A DNA stretch of 64,000 bases from Flavobacterium hydrophilum (GCF_003202405.1 NZ_QJHL01000001.1:434001-498000); one strand, 5' to 3'. Shown: positions 41,433 through 51,264, counted from the stretch's first letter. Notes: generated by a model from the letters alone, not told the origin. Translations and numbers: made by a program.

Positions 41433-42452
41433 ATGCAAAAGAAATCTATTACATGTCGCATTCTTCTAATGGGTAATGTTCAGGATGTCAATAATATAAA
41501 AGAATTACTCCATGATAGGATTATAGCACCTAAAATAACTGCAACTTATGATTTTAAAATAGGTTTCGATATGATTTTATCTTTTAAATATGATATTATT
41601 TTAATAAATATAAATCATATAGAGGACATTGAAATATTGGATTCAATTGAAAAAAATATTAGCGATGCAGGAGTAATAATTATTTCTGATATTCCCTCAA
41701 TTTCAGAAATTATTGATTTAAAGAACACCAATAAAAGCAGTATTGTATTTGATTATTTGCCAAAAACTGAGTTAACTTCATTTTTGATCCTTAAAAGTAT
41801 TACTTATATCAATGAAATAAATAAAAATCATATAAAATTAAAAAGTTTACAGCGTAAATACAATAATTTGTTTGAGATGAATCCTGTTCCTATGTGGATT
41901 TATGATCTAGAATTTTTAAAATTCTGGCGTGTCAATACTGCAGCTGTCCGCAAATATGGCTACACCAAGGATGAATTTAAGAAAATGACTATAAGAGACA
42001 TAAGACCGCGGGAAGATATAGAAAAACTTGAAAAAGCTGTTGGTCTTGTAAGAAAACATAAAATGCTTTTTTCAAACGGAATTTATCGGCACAAAAAAAA
42101 AGATGGTACCATAATATATGTTGAACTTATAAGTAATATAATCTATATTGACAAAGTAAAATATGTACTTGTTCTTGCAAATGATATAACAGAAACCCTG
42201 GATTATATTCAGGCAATAGAAAGTCAAAATTCGAAACTGCAGGAAATAGCATTTAGTCATTCGCACCTAATCAGGGCTCCGCTTACGAATATAATGGGCA
42301 TATTAAATCTTATCAGGGAAATAGAGTTTAATAATCCTGAAAGTGCCGAATTATTAGAGCATCTTTCTACATCCTGTAACCAACTGGATGAAAAAATCTC
42401 AGAGATTGTAGAAAAAAGTGCTCCATATCCACTTCCCGAAAACAAAGTATAA
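41433..42452 (+). CDS. Pseudo-receiver / PAS / His-phosphotransfer-like protein without ATPase domain
   Basis: A 339-residue cytoplasmic protein. Residues ~8-130 resemble a receiver domain, but the position of the phospho-acceptor aspartate reads DIILININH, with asparagine instead; the conserved lysine (LPKTE) is kept. A PAS domain (~145-265) follows, beginning FEMNPVPMWIYDLE. Residues ~275-339 form a HisKA-like helical hairpin with the phospho-histidine region AFSHSHLIRAPLTNIMG. The frame then ends; no HATPase_c domain follows, and the next gene is on the other strand. It could be a phosphotransfer or scaffold protein phosphorylated by another kinase. Confidence 0.8.
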   Translation: MQKKSITCRILLMGNVQDVNNIKELLHDRIIAPKITATYDFKIGFDMILSFKYDIILININHIEDIEILDSIEKNISDAGVIIISDIPSISEIIDLKNTNKSSIVFDYLPKTELTSFLILKSITYINEINKNHIKLKSLQRKYNNLFEMNPVPMWIYDLEFLKFWRVNTAAVRKYGYTKDEFKKMTIRDIRPREDIEKLEKAVGLVRKHKMLFSNGIYRHKKKDGTIIYVELISNIIYIDKVKYVLVLANDITETLDYIQAIESQNSKLQEIAFSHSHLIRAPLTNIMGILNLIREIEFNNPESAELLEHLSTSCNQLDEKISEIVEKSAPYPLPENKV

Positions 42453-42477
42453 CATTCAGTAAAAGCCTGTATGGATT

Positions 42478-43056
42478 TTATCTGCTTTTAACAATCTGAT
42501 TTCTCAGCCTGCTGAGTGATTGAGGGGTAATCTTTAAATAAGAAGCAATATATTGTTGCGGTACATTTTGGGCAAGGGCAGGATACCGGCTGATAAATTC
42601 TAAATATTTGGTTTTGGCATTACCATAATTTAAAAAATCGTTGTCTTTGATTTTATTTAAAAGATGTGCTTCTGTTATGCTTTTCAAAAAGATATAAAAA
42701 TTTGGAATTCGTTCACTCAATTCGTCTAGTGTCTTTTTTGATATTGAAAAAGCTTGTGTATTGACAACCGCCTGAAACGCATCTTTGTTTACGGTGTTGG
42801 TATAATAACTTTCCAGATCTACAAAAAACTGATTTTCGCGTACAAAATATTTCGTTACTTCTACATCGTCGGGATCGGTTGTATAAACTCTTACGATTCC
42901 ATTCTCAACAAAACCAACTCTGTTTGAAATTTTATTAGAATCCTGTATAATTTCATTGGCCTTAAAATAATTTTTCTCAAACAAAAGCGAAATTTCTTCA
43001 ATGGCTGTTGTGGTAAGAATGCCTCCAAAACCTAAAACAGATTTTAATTTTTCCAT
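42478..43056 (-). CDS. Crp/Fnr family transcriptional regulator
   Basis: A 192-residue protein: an N-terminal cyclic-nucleotide-binding-like beta barrel (~15-115, FKANEIIQDSNKISNRVGFVENGIVRVY) and a short C-terminal helix-turn-helix (~150-190, VPQQYIASYLKITPQSLSRLRNQI). This is the common Bacteroidota subtype that lacks the cAMP-binding arginine-serine pair, so its effector is unknown. It starts 4 nt after the stop of the reductase gene upstream and is probably co-transcribed with it. Confidence 0.9.
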   Translation of the reverse strand: MEKLKSVLGFGGILTTTAIEEISLLFEKNYFKANEIIQDSNKISNRVGFVENGIVRVYTTDPDDVEVTKYFVRENQFFVDLESYYTNTVNKDAFQAVVNTQAFSISKKTLDELSERIPNFYIFLKSITEAHLLNKIKDNDFLNYGNAKTKYLEFISRYPALAQNVPQQYIASYLKITPQSLSRLRNQIVKSR

Positions 43057-43060
43057 ATAC

Positions 43061-44101
43061 TTATTTTACAATTTTTAATGCTATTACGCTTTCGGCACAG
43101 GATAAAATAGCTTCTTCCATTGATAAAGGCTGCCAGTTAAGTTCATTTACAGCTTTAAACCGGTCTATTTTCCTTTCTATTCCTAAATCAATTAAGATTG
43201 GTTTTAATGATGTTTCGAAATTGGACAGCAATTTAACAAAAAAATCAGGTAATTCTTTAGACGGAACCTTGCGGTTCGGATATTCTTTTTTTAAAATCCC
43301 GGAAATATTTTTGAAAGACAAATATCCCGAAGAAGCCAGATAGCGTTGATTATTGGCCTGAGGTAATTCCATAGCTTTAATTAATAAATCGGCTACAGAA
43401 CGTACGTCAATAATTTCTACACCAATTTTAGGAATTGCGGGCATACTGCCATCGATGGTTTTGATGACAATATTTGCTGAAGTGCCAAAATCATCTTCGA
43501 GTACAGGTCCCAGTATAGCGCCAGGTAAAACAGTAACCAGTTCTAACCCTGAGGGATTTTTTTTAAGATACTCCCAGGCAGCTTTTTCAGCAATGGTTTT
43601 ACTTCTGAAATAGGGAGTTGAATCTTTTTTGTTTGATTCGTCTGTCCAGTCCTTTTCCGTAAAGGTAAGATCCAGGTCCTTTTTGTTTTTACCATACACT
43701 ACTGCTGCTATTGATGAGGTAATTACAACCCGTTTTACATTATTTACTGAGGCACTTTTCAGGATATTAAGTACACCATTTCGGGCAGGGATAATTAAAT
43801 CGGATTCATGTTTTGGCAGAATGCGTGGAAACGGAGACGCAATGTGCTGTATAAAATCTATATTTTGGGTTAATTCCGGCCATTTGCTTTCGTCATTTAA
43901 ATCTGCTTCTGCAATAGTCAGATTTTGAATATGCGGGGTATGTTTTTCAATAATAGCTTTTAAATCATTTGCCCTGCTCAGATTCCTCACCGTACCTGTA
44001 ACTTTATAACCTTTGTTTAATAATTGAATGGCAGTGTGAGAACCAAGAAAGCCTGATATGCCGGTAAGCAATACTCTTCTATTGTTGAAATTGTGATCCA
44101 T
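43061..44101 (-). CDS. NAD(P)-dependent reductase of the extended SDR (DFR-like) family
   Basis: I start at 44101 (MDHNFNNRRVLLTG); the longer frame from 44152 adds 17 residues with no support. A 346-residue extended SDR: nucleotide loop LLTGISGFLGSH near residues 11-22, an ITSS serine near 125 and a catalytic lysine/tyrosine region TPYFRSKTIAE. In this motif the usual Y-x3-K reads YFRSK, complete. The family reduces aldehydes and ketones (dihydroflavonol reductase-like). It lies just upstream of a Crp/Fnr regulator. Confidence 0.88.
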   Translation of the reverse strand: MDHNFNNRRVLLTGISGFLGSHTAIQLLNKGYKVTGTVRNLSRANDLKAIIEKHTPHIQNLTIAEADLNDESKWPELTQNIDFIQHIASPFPRILPKHESDLIIPARNGVLNILKSASVNNVKRVVITSSIAAVVYGKNKKDLDLTFTEKDWTDESNKKDSTPYFRSKTIAEKAAWEYLKKNPSGLELVTVLPGAILGPVLEDDFGTSANIVIKTIDGSMPAIPKIGVEIIDVRSVADLLIKAMELPQANNQRYLASSGYLSFKNISGILKKEYPNRKVPSKELPDFFVKLLSNFETSLKPILIDLGIERKIDRFKAVNELNWQPLSMEEAILSCAESVIALKIVK

Positions 44102-44458
44102 TTTTTTTGATTTTGATTTAAACAAAAATACCAACAGCTGTTGAGCCGGCAATTATCATTTGTTAAGAACGACAAAATCGCCTAAAAAAAATAGTACTTT
44201 CAAATCAGATTGCCCAAAATTGCTTTATTGACAATTTACAAAGTAGTGAACTAAAAGATTATAAGTTTTATCAGTAAGTGTTAAATTATAAGTATAGTAT
44301 TGACTACTGATAGTAAAATTAGTTTTATATTAGCACGTACAAACATTTTTTGATTCGGGGTTTATTAAAAGAATAAAAATCGACTTATAAATAGTCGATT
44401 TGACAGGGCAAAAAATGTTTAAACCAAATTGAAATTAATTAAACTTATCCTGCAACAA
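44102..44458. other. Divergent intergenic region, reductase versus Rcp-type receiver
   Basis: 357 nt of AT-rich DNA. The only structure seen is the perfect hairpin at 44377-44401. No convincing TAnnTTTG element was found for either gene. Confidence 0.5.
44377..44401. promoter_or_regulatory. Inverted repeat upstream of the receiver/kinase operon
   Basis: AAATCGACT (44377-44385) and AGTCGATTT (44393-44401), perfect 9-bp arms with a 7-nt spacer, 58 nt before the receiver start. There is no T-run to make it a terminator. It could be an operator or a leader hairpin. Confidence 0.4.
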
Positions 44459-44908
44459 ATGAATAAACAGATTTACAATCTTCTACTGGCTGATGATGAT
44501 GAGGATGATTGCATTTTTTTTAAAGAAGCACTCGATGAACTCTCACTTCCTGTAACACTTGTAACTGTTAATGATGGTGTTGAACTTATGGGATTTCTGG
44601 ATGTTAATGTTTCTAATAATTTACCGGATGTCCTTTTCCTGGATTTAAACATGCCACGTAAAAACGGATATGAATGCCTGACAGAAATAAAAGCGATTAA
44701 AGAACTAAAAAGGCTTCCTGTAGTTATTTTTTCAACTTCGCTGGATATGGAAATTGTAAATACAATGTATGATAAAGGTGCTTTATACTATATTCGAAAA
44801 CCCGGTGATTTTTCCAAATTAAAACAAGTAATAGGAAATGCACTTAAGGTAATAGCCGAAAACAACTTCAAAAAACCTGAAAGAGAAGATTTTATTCTTC
44901 AACCCTAA
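44459..44908 (+). CDS. Rcp-type single-domain response regulator
   Basis: I start at 44459 (MNKQIYNLLLADDDEDD); an ATG ten codons upstream is less likely. A 149-residue stand-alone receiver: acidic cluster at residues 11-17, phospho-acceptor D62 in LFLDLNMPRKNG, S/T in IFSTS and lysine in IRKPGD. It has no output domain. This class (Rcp1-like) is usually encoded with a multi-PAS or phytochrome kinase, and the next gene, 18 nt on, is such a kinase. It probably passes phosphate or competes for it. Confidence 0.92.
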   Translation: MNKQIYNLLLADDDEDDCIFFKEALDELSLPVTLVTVNDGVELMGFLDVNVSNNLPDVLFLDLNMPRKNGYECLTEIKAIKELKRLPVVIFSTSLDMEIVNTMYDKGALYYIRKPGDFSKLKQVIGNALKVIAENNFKKPEREDFILQP

Positions 44909-44926
44909 ATATTTACCTGAATACGC

Positions 44927-47900
44927 ATGATAAACAAAGTGCATTATTTTCTTGAAGGCGGAGGAGAAATGGGACAACTCATTCGCAGTAAAGATTGGAG
45001 CAAAACAGCTTTAGGGGCTCCTGATATCTGGCCACAAAGCCTTCGTACAACGCTCGGTATTATTTTAAATTCAAAATTTCCAATGTTTCTATGGTGGGGA
45101 GAAGAACTTACCTGTTTTTACAACGATGCGTACCGTCCAAGTCTTGGAAATGAAGGTAAACACCCCAATATTTTAGGACAAAAAGCAGAGGATGCCTGGC
45201 CTGAAATCTGGCCAGTTATATTTCCTCTTATTCAGCAGGTATTGGCGGGAGAGGGATCAACATGGAGTGAAAATCAGCTTATTCCAATATACAGAAACGG
45301 AAAGCTAGAAGATGTCTATTGGACATTCAGTTACAGTCCGGTACACGATGAATCCGGAAAAATTGCCGGTGTAATGGTAATTTGCAGTGAAACAACAGAA
45401 AATATATATTCTCTTAAAAAATTAGAAGAAAGTAATAACCGTTATTTAAACAACATCATTCAGGCTCCAACCGCTATGTGTGTTTTCAGAGGAAGAACAC
45501 ATGTTGTGGAAATTGTAAATGACATGATGCTTGAGATTTGGGGAAAACAAAAAGAAGAAGTTATAAACAAACCAATATTTGAAGGGTTGCCTGAGGCAAA
45601 AGGGCAGGGTTTGGAGTCAATACTGGATAAGGTTTATGAAACAGGAGAGAAATTTATTGCAAATGAACGTCCTGTTAATCTTCCCCGAAACGGGAAAACT
45701 GAAACCATTTATATCAATTTTGTATATGACGCATTAAAAGAAGCAGACGGAACGATTACCGGTATAGTAGCGATAGCTATTGAAGTTACGGAGCAAATAA
45801 TATCCCGTTCAAGAATAGAGGAAAGCGAACACAAAATAAGAGCATTGGTAGAAAATGCTCCATTTGCTATTGCGGTTTACACGGGTGAAGAAATGATTAT
45901 TGAATTGGCGAATGAGTCCATTATTAATATTTGGGGAAAAGGGAATGATGTAATAGGAAAATCATTCATGGATCTTTTGCCAGAGCTGACCAATCAGCAG
46001 GTGTTCGAACAGATTAAAAATGTTTATAAAACCGGACAGCCTTTTCGTACAGAGAATACACCTCTCGATTTACTGGTAGATGGAAAATGGGGTACGTATT
46101 ATTTTAATTACGAATTTACGCCCTTATATGATTTGAAAGGAAACATTTACGGCGTTATGAATACCGGACTCGACCTGAGCGATCTGTATTTAGCAAAGAA
46201 AAGAATTGAAGAAAGCGAGGAGAATTTGCGCAGTATGGTATTGCAGTCGCCTATTGGTATTTGCGTACTGGATGCAGCAACTTTAGTAACTGAAATTGTA
46301 AACAACAGTTTTATTGAGATAGCCGGAAAACCCTATGAGGAAATTGCCGGCAGATACTATTGGGATTCATTCGCTGAAGTAGAATCGTATTATGGCGAGG
46401 CGCTCAAAAATGTAGCTGAAAATGGTATTCCCTTTTCTATCAATGAAGTTGAAATGATGCTTATTCGACATGGAAAAGAGGAAACTATATATGTAACTTT
46501 TGTGTATGCTCCTCTTAAAAATATACAGGGTGAGGTAAAAAAAGTTGCAATTTGGGTTCTCGATAATACAGCTCAGGTAATTGCGAGACGGGAAATCGAA
46601 GAGGCTAATAAAAAATTCCGGAATACTGTTAAACAAGCTCCTGTTGGTATTACTATTTTAAGAGGTGTTGACCATATAGTAGAAATGGCTAATGAAGCTT
46701 ATCTTAAACTGGTTGACAGAGAAGAAAGTACATTTGTAGGCAGACCGCTTTTTGATTCCTTGCCTGAAGTAAAAGAAACTGTAAATACGCTATTGGAAGG
46801 TGTCTTGATTACCGGCATTCCATTCCACGGAAACGAAGTACCTGTTCCTATAAAAAGACAAGGTAAAGAAGGTATTTACTACTTTGATTTTCTTTATCAT
46901 CCACTGAAAGAAGAAGAAGGGAAAATTTCAGGTATCATTGTAACTGTAACAGAAGTAACAGAAAAAGTGCTGGCCAGAAAAAAAACAGAGCAAAACGAAG
47001 AAAGACTTAATATTATTGTAGAAGCCAGCGAGCTTGGAACATGGGAACTAAATGTTAAAACCAAAGAACTGCATTATTCTAAAAGGTACCTCGAAATTGT
47101 TGGCGGATATAAAGATCTGATTGATTTAACTCACGAACAATTAATCGAACATATTCACCCGGATGATATGCCTATCAGAAATAAAGCGCTAGAGGAAGCA
47201 CTTCGTTCTGGTATTTTAAATTATGAAGCACGATTAATCTGGAAAGATAAATCAATCCACTGGATGGAAGGAAAAGGGAAAGTTTTTTATGATGAAAATC
47301 ACAATCCCGAAAAGTTAATAGGAACAATAAGAGATACTACAGCCGAAAGAAAACATCAACAGGAGTTAGAAGAAAGTGAAAAAAGATTCCGCTCTTTAAC
47401 CGAAAGTATCCCGCAGCTTATTTGGGAAACAGATGAAAAAGGAAATGCCTTATTTGCATCCGGAAAATGGGTAGAGTATACAGGTATTCAGCCAAATGGC
47501 GAAGCCGAATGGAAAGCCATGATACATCCGGATGATTATGAGGAAAATATAAAAACATGGGCTAATTCGCTTGCAACAGGTGAAGGTTACAGATCTGATG
47601 TAAGAGTCAGAAGACATGACGGTACATACAGATGGCATGCCGTAATTGGTGAACCGGTTTTAAATGAAAACAATGAAATCATAAAATGGGTAGGAGCGTT
47701 TACGGATATTCATGCTGAAAAAGCTTTTACGCACGAATTAGAAGAACAGGTAAATGCCCGTACCAAAGAATTAAACCGGATAAATGAATCGCTGAGAAAA
47801 AGTGAGCAGCGTTATCATTTAATGGTAGAGGAAGTCCAGGATTATGCCATATTATATCTGAATGAGGAAGGTATAATTGAAAACTGGAACATGGGGGCAG

Positions 47901-48946
47901 AAAAGATAAAAGGATATAAATCAGAAGAAATAGTCGGAAAATCTTTTTCGGTCTTTTATACAGAAGAAGACCGAAAAAACAATCTGCCTCAAAAATTATT
48001 GCAGATTGCACGCGAAAAAGGTAAAGCGTTGCAGGAAGGATGGCGTGTTCGAAAAGATGGAACATTTTTTTGGACAAGCGTTGTCATTACAGCTGTCCAT
48101 AATAAAAAAAATGAAGTTATAGGATTTTCAAAAGTGACTCACGACCTTACAGAAAAAAAGAAAGCAGATGACAAATTAAAAAGAAATGCATTAGAACTCG
48201 AACAAAAAAATGAAGAACTGGAGCAAATGAATAAAGAGCTCCAGTCTTTTGCCTATATTTCAAGTCATGATTTGCAGGAGCCTTTAAGAAAAATCCAGAC
48301 TTTCGCGACTCAGATTATAGAAAAGGAATCACAAAATCTTTCTGAAGCTGGAAAAGATAAATTCCAGAGAATGCAGAATGCGGCAAAACGAATGCAGGCT
48401 TTGATTAATGATCTTTTGTCCTATTCAAGAACCAATATTCAGGAAAGAGTTTTTGAAAAAACAGACCTTTCTCAAATCATCGAAGAGGTTAAAGAAGATT
48501 TGAAAGAAGAGATAGAGATGCAGGGAGCTGTAGTGCAGGTAGGTCAGACTTTTACAGTGGATTTGATCCCGTTTCAGTTTAGGCAATTGTTGTATAATTT
48601 GTTGAGCAATGCAATTAAGTTTTCCATACCTGGAATCTCTCCGATAGTAAAAATTAATAGTGAAATTATCAAAGGATCTTTATTAAATAATCCTAAAGCT
48701 ATAAACGAAATAAACTACTGCCACATCAGTATTTCAGATAACGGAATTGGTTTTGATCAGCAATACAGTGCAAAAATATTCGAAGTATTTCAACGTTTAC
48801 ACGGAAAACTCGAATATACCGGAACCGGAATAGGACTGGCTATTGTTAAAAAAATAGCAGAGAACCATAACGGATTTATTACAGCAAGTGGCGAACAAAA
48901 TAAAGGAGCCACTTTTGATATTTATATTCCTGTAAATGAAACGTAG
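44927..48946 (+). CDS. Multi-PAS sensor histidine kinase (eight PAS units)
   Basis: A 1339-residue protein without clear membrane spans. By eye there are eight PAS units of about 125 residues, most opening with a conserved [IL]EES-like linker: the first (~1-160) with the FLWWGEELTCFYNDAYRPSLG signature, four similar middle units (~165-680), then PAS_3-type (~690-810 and ~815-935) and a last one (~945-1070). A coiled coil precedes a HisKA domain with H1114 in SSHDLQEPLRKI and a HATPase_c domain with NAIKFS, DNGIGFDQ and GTGIGLAIVKKI. No heme or bilin ligand motif is obvious. It is 18 nt downstream of the Rcp-type receiver, its likely partner. Confidence 0.93.
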   Translation: MINKVHYFLEGGGEMGQLIRSKDWSKTALGAPDIWPQSLRTTLGIILNSKFPMFLWWGEELTCFYNDAYRPSLGNEGKHPNILGQKAEDAWPEIWPVIFPLIQQVLAGEGSTWSENQLIPIYRNGKLEDVYWTFSYSPVHDESGKIAGVMVICSETTENIYSLKKLEESNNRYLNNIIQAPTAMCVFRGRTHVVEIVNDMMLEIWGKQKEEVINKPIFEGLPEAKGQGLESILDKVYETGEKFIANERPVNLPRNGKTETIYINFVYDALKEADGTITGIVAIAIEVTEQIISRSRIEESEHKIRALVENAPFAIAVYTGEEMIIELANESIINIWGKGNDVIGKSFMDLLPELTNQQVFEQIKNVYKTGQPFRTENTPLDLLVDGKWGTYYFNYEFTPLYDLKGNIYGVMNTGLDLSDLYLAKKRIEESEENLRSMVLQSPIGICVLDAATLVTEIVNNSFIEIAGKPYEEIAGRYYWDSFAEVESYYGEALKNVAENGIPFSINEVEMMLIRHGKEETIYVTFVYAPLKNIQGEVKKVAIWVLDNTAQVIARREIEEANKKFRNTVKQAPVGITILRGVDHIVEMANEAYLKLVDREESTFVGRPLFDSLPEVKETVNTLLEGVLITGIPFHGNEVPVPIKRQGKEGIYYFDFLYHPLKEEEGKISGIIVTVTEVTEKVLARKKTEQNEERLNIIVEASELGTWELNVKTKELHYSKRYLEIVGGYKDLIDLTHEQLIEHIHPDDMPIRNKALEEALRSGILNYEARLIWKDKSIHWMEGKGKVFYDENHNPEKLIGTIRDTTAERKHQQELEESEKRFRSLTESIPQLIWETDEKGNALFASGKWVEYTGIQPNGEAEWKAMIHPDDYEENIKTWANSLATGEGYRSDVRVRRHDGTYRWHAVIGEPVLNENNEIIKWVGAFTDIHAEKAFTHELEEQVNARTKELNRINESLRKSEQRYHLMVEEVQDYAILYLNEEGIIENWNMGAEKIKGYKSEEIVGKSFSVFYTEEDRKNNLPQKLLQIAREKGKALQEGWRVRKDGTFFWTSVVITAVHNKKNEVIGFSKVTHDLTEKKKADDKLKRNALELEQKNEELEQMNKELQSFAYISSHDLQEPLRKIQTFATQIIEKESQNLSEAGKDKFQRMQNAAKRMQALINDLLSYSRTNIQERVFEKTDLSQIIEEVKEDLKEEIEMQGAVVQVGQTFTVDLIPFQFRQLLYNLLSNAIKFSIPGISPIVKINSEIIKGSLLNNPKAINEINYCHISISDNGIGFDQQYSAKIFEVFQRLHGKLEYTGTGIGLAIVKKIAENHNGFITASGEQNKGATFDIYIPVNET

Positions 48947-49036
48947 AATATCCAGTGAATAATTTTCAAAACGTCAGTTCGAGTGTTTTTTGTGCAGAGA
49001 AACGGAACAAAAAAATGTATCGGGAACCATTTAGGT

Positions 49037-49693
49037 TTACTCTTTAGAAATATTTTTGATGACAATATTTTTGAAGTCAATAGGTGAACTTTCGTAATTT
49101 AAGGAAATTTTGCCTTCTGTTGCGGTAGCTTCCGTACATTCGTTTACCAGTTTGCCATTCAAATATTGTGTGATTTTTCCGTCGAAAGATTTGATTACAA
49201 TTGAGTTCCATTCGCCGTAAGGCTTTTCGTTTTCAATAAATTTGGCAGAGGTTACACTCGCACCGGCTTCAACTAATTTTCCGTTTACTTTTGCAGTTAC
49301 CTGATCTAAAAAGATAAAGTCGCCTGTAGTGTTTTCTTTAATTTGAAACTGAATTCCTTTTGGCCAGATTTTATCAGGATAATCCGCAGGGATATTGTAC
49401 ATGACACCGCTGTTTTTCTTATTTTTTGTTTTAAACTTCTCTTCTGTATTCCAGCGGTATTCTAAACTTAATTCAAAATTTTTATAACTTTTTTTAGACA
49501 TCAGATAACCGTTTGTTTCACCGTACATTCTGATCATGCCATCTGAGAATTCATAAGCTTGTGAAGGCTGTTGTCTTTCAGTACTGGTTTTTGTAAAAGC
49601 ATACCAGTCATCGGCTGACAAGCTTTTTTGTTGAACTGCGCATGAATTTAAAAGATAAAGTAAAACGAAAGAAAAAAATATTTTTTGGAACAT
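49037..49693 (-). CDS. DUF1080 (3-keto-disaccharide hydrolase-like) lipoprotein
   Basis: A 218-residue lipoprotein with lipobox LNSC (residue ~18). The body is the concanavalin-like DUF1080 fold: GYLMSKKSYKNFELSLEYRW, then SGVMYNIP and GIQFQIKEN, then GEWNSIVIKSFDGKITQYLNGKLV and a last beta strand IDFKNIVIKNI. DUF1080 proteins are linked to sugar or glycoside work, some as 3-keto-glycoside hydrolases. It stands alone, convergent with the multi-PAS kinase. No adjacent sugar genes support a specific substrate. Confidence 0.88.
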   Translation of the reverse strand: MFQKIFFSFVLLYLLNSCAVQQKSLSADDWYAFTKTSTERQQPSQAYEFSDGMIRMYGETNGYLMSKKSYKNFELSLEYRWNTEEKFKTKNKKNSGVMYNIPADYPDKIWPKGIQFQIKENTTGDFIFLDQVTAKVNGKLVEAGASVTSAKFIENEKPYGEWNSIVIKSFDGKITQYLNGKLVNECTEATATEGKISLNYESSPIDFKNIVIKNISKE

Positions 49694-49831
49694 ATAGAGG
49701 AATTTAAAAACAAATATCTGATTTTTTAAGGACGTAAAAATAAGGAATAGAAAACTTAGGAGGTTTATTTAAAATTATGTTTTTTTTGAAAATAAGTTAT
49801 ATATGAACCGTCTGGTGAAATTATAAATAGT

Positions 49832-49895
49832 TGTCAGGCTGAGCGGAGTCGAAGCTCTTTCAGGTAAAAATACCTTCAAATCTGCTAAGGATGAC
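49832..49895. repeat. Decayed REP-like palindrome
   Basis: The left arm (TGTCAGGCTGAGCGGAGTCGAAG-type) matches the element at 10375 over at least 20 nt; the right arm (near 49872-49895) has lost much of the complement. It shows the element is dispersed and decays. Confidence 0.55.
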
Positions 49896-49990
49896 GTTAT
49901 TCTTTGAAATTAAAAATGATGTTAATTTCAATTGTATACTTTTTGATTTTTTGTCAATTTTAAAAGAATTGTATCACAATTAAAAATACG

Positions 49991-50022
49991 AAAGAGGCTG
50001 AGTCTTCCGAAACAACCTCTTT
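49991..50022 (-). terminator. Weak terminator candidate of the T9SS protein gene
   Basis: AAAGAGG (49991-49997) pairs with CCTCTTT (50016-50022), an 18-nt loop between. The minus-strand tail is only moderately T-rich (CGTATTTTTA). It lies about 20 nt past the stop at 50041. Confidence 0.4.
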
Positions 50023-50040
50023 TGATATAAAATCAGTGAA

Positions 50041-51264
50041 TTATTTCACGAGTACTTTTTTAGTAGCAGAGCCATTTTCTGTTTCTACTTTTACCACATA
50101 AACTCCTTTTGGCTGAAGAGATAAATTAACAGAAGAGGTGTTGTCTGCAGAAAGAACCTGTTTTCCGGCAACATCAAAAACTGTAATAGATTTTACATTT
50201 TCAACTCCATTAACATTAACCAGACCGCTAGTAGGATTTGGAGATACTGTGATACTGTTTTCGTCTAAAGTGTTTTCATTAATTCCTAATGCTGGGTTTG
50301 TATACAAAGTAGTTGGTACTGTTTGTGCAGTCAAAATATAGGCTGCATTTCTCCAAAGGGTCAAAAATTCATTTGTAACATTTTTACCATCTCCGGCAGC
50401 GATTGCTCCATAATTGAATGCAAAAGTAATCATGTCTTTTGTGCCTAACTTATCATTTACATCTGTGCCCAGTTGAGTTCCGGCAGGGAAACGATTTATT
50501 AATAATGAATTGGTGTTTGAAGTAGTTGAAATAGCAGTACCAGCAGCAACATTTCCACTTGTACCAGCTAATAAAGTTGCAGTTCCAGGTACAGGCGTAG
50601 TAATTTCTAAATCATTAACTAGAGAAAGACCCTTAACAGCTGCGGCTGCAGTAGCTCCAGAAGCTACAGTAGCTCCAAGATCAGTAGCACCCGCAAAGAA
50701 AATAGGAATGTTAGTACCTGTGATTCCACTAAAGATTGGGTTGGTCTCATTGCCAGAGATTACTTGAACTGCTAAACTACTTGAACTTACAACATCATAT
50801 GCCGTGCCGGTAGTAGAAGTTATGGTTCTATTGGCTCCCTTCTGAAATGTAAATGACTTGTTATAAATAAGGGGTGTGTTTAGTGCACCAAGTTTTCTGA
50901 ATGCAAGTATTCCAGACGGTCTAATGGCATTAGCAGTAGAGCCCCAAGTTTCCTGCATTATTATTAAATCAGGGACAAGAGCAGCGATTTCTACATCTAC
51001 ATTTACATTTGTAGCAAGATCTTTTCCATCGATATCACACGAATAAACAGTAACAGCAAATCCTGTGGCTGTAAGCATTCTGGTAATAGCATCGCTACCT
51101 GCATCAGTAGAGTTTCCTGTTTTTGAAGCAGTCGCATCCATAGTTTTGCTCCATATTACATAGGCTACTTTTTTTTGTGCCATCATTTGAACCGATGTCA
51201 ATGTCGTAAACAATAGAAAAAAGAAGGTAATGATTAATTGGTTTTGATGTAGTTTTTTAGTCAT
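50041..51264 (-). CDS. T9SS type A sorting-domain secreted protein of unknown function
   Basis: A 407-residue secreted protein: signal peptide ending MMAQ (~residue 29), a body of ~300 residues rich in Thr, Ala, Ser and Gly, and a C-terminal T9SS type A domain (~335-407: SPNPTSG, TVFDVAGKQVL, LQPKGVYVVKV, KKVLVK). The N-terminal part (KKVAYVIWSK, then DLIIMQETWG) has the alternating strand/helix look of a ThuA or class-I amidotransferase-like fold, but I am not sure. It will be exported through T9SS and attached at or released from the surface. A LacI-type palindrome lies about 95 nt upstream of the start. Confidence 0.82.
   Translation of the reverse strand: MTKKLHQNQLIITFFFLLFTTLTSVQMMAQKKVAYVIWSKTMDATASKTGNSTDAGSDAITRMLTATGFAVTVYSCDIDGKDLATNVNVDVEIAALVPDLIIMQETWGSTANAIRPSGILAFRKLGALNTPLIYNKSFTFQKGANRTITSTTGTAYDVVSSSSLAVQVISGNETNPIFSGITGTNIPIFFAGATDLGATVASGATAAAAVKGLSLVNDLEITTPVPGTATLLAGTSGNVAAGTAISTTSNTNSLLINRFPAGTQLGTDVNDKLGTKDMITFAFNYGAIAAGDGKNVTNEFLTLWRNAAYILTAQTVPTTLYTNPALGINENTLDENSITVSPNPTSGLVNVNGVENVKSITVFDVAGKQVLSADNTSSVNLSLQPKGVYVVKVETENGSATKKVLVK

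Larger units (their letters stand above)
49694..50040. other. Intergenic gap upstream of the DUF1080 gene
   Basis: 347 nt with a decayed REP-like palindrome (49832-49895) and a weak hairpin (49991-50022). Nothing else was recognised. Confidence 0.5.

Noticed and set aside
42453..42477. A lost HATPase domain or frameshift after the PAS/HisKA protein
   Set aside because: Only 25 nt remain before the convergent Crp/Fnr gene, and no ATPase-like residues are encoded there in any frame.
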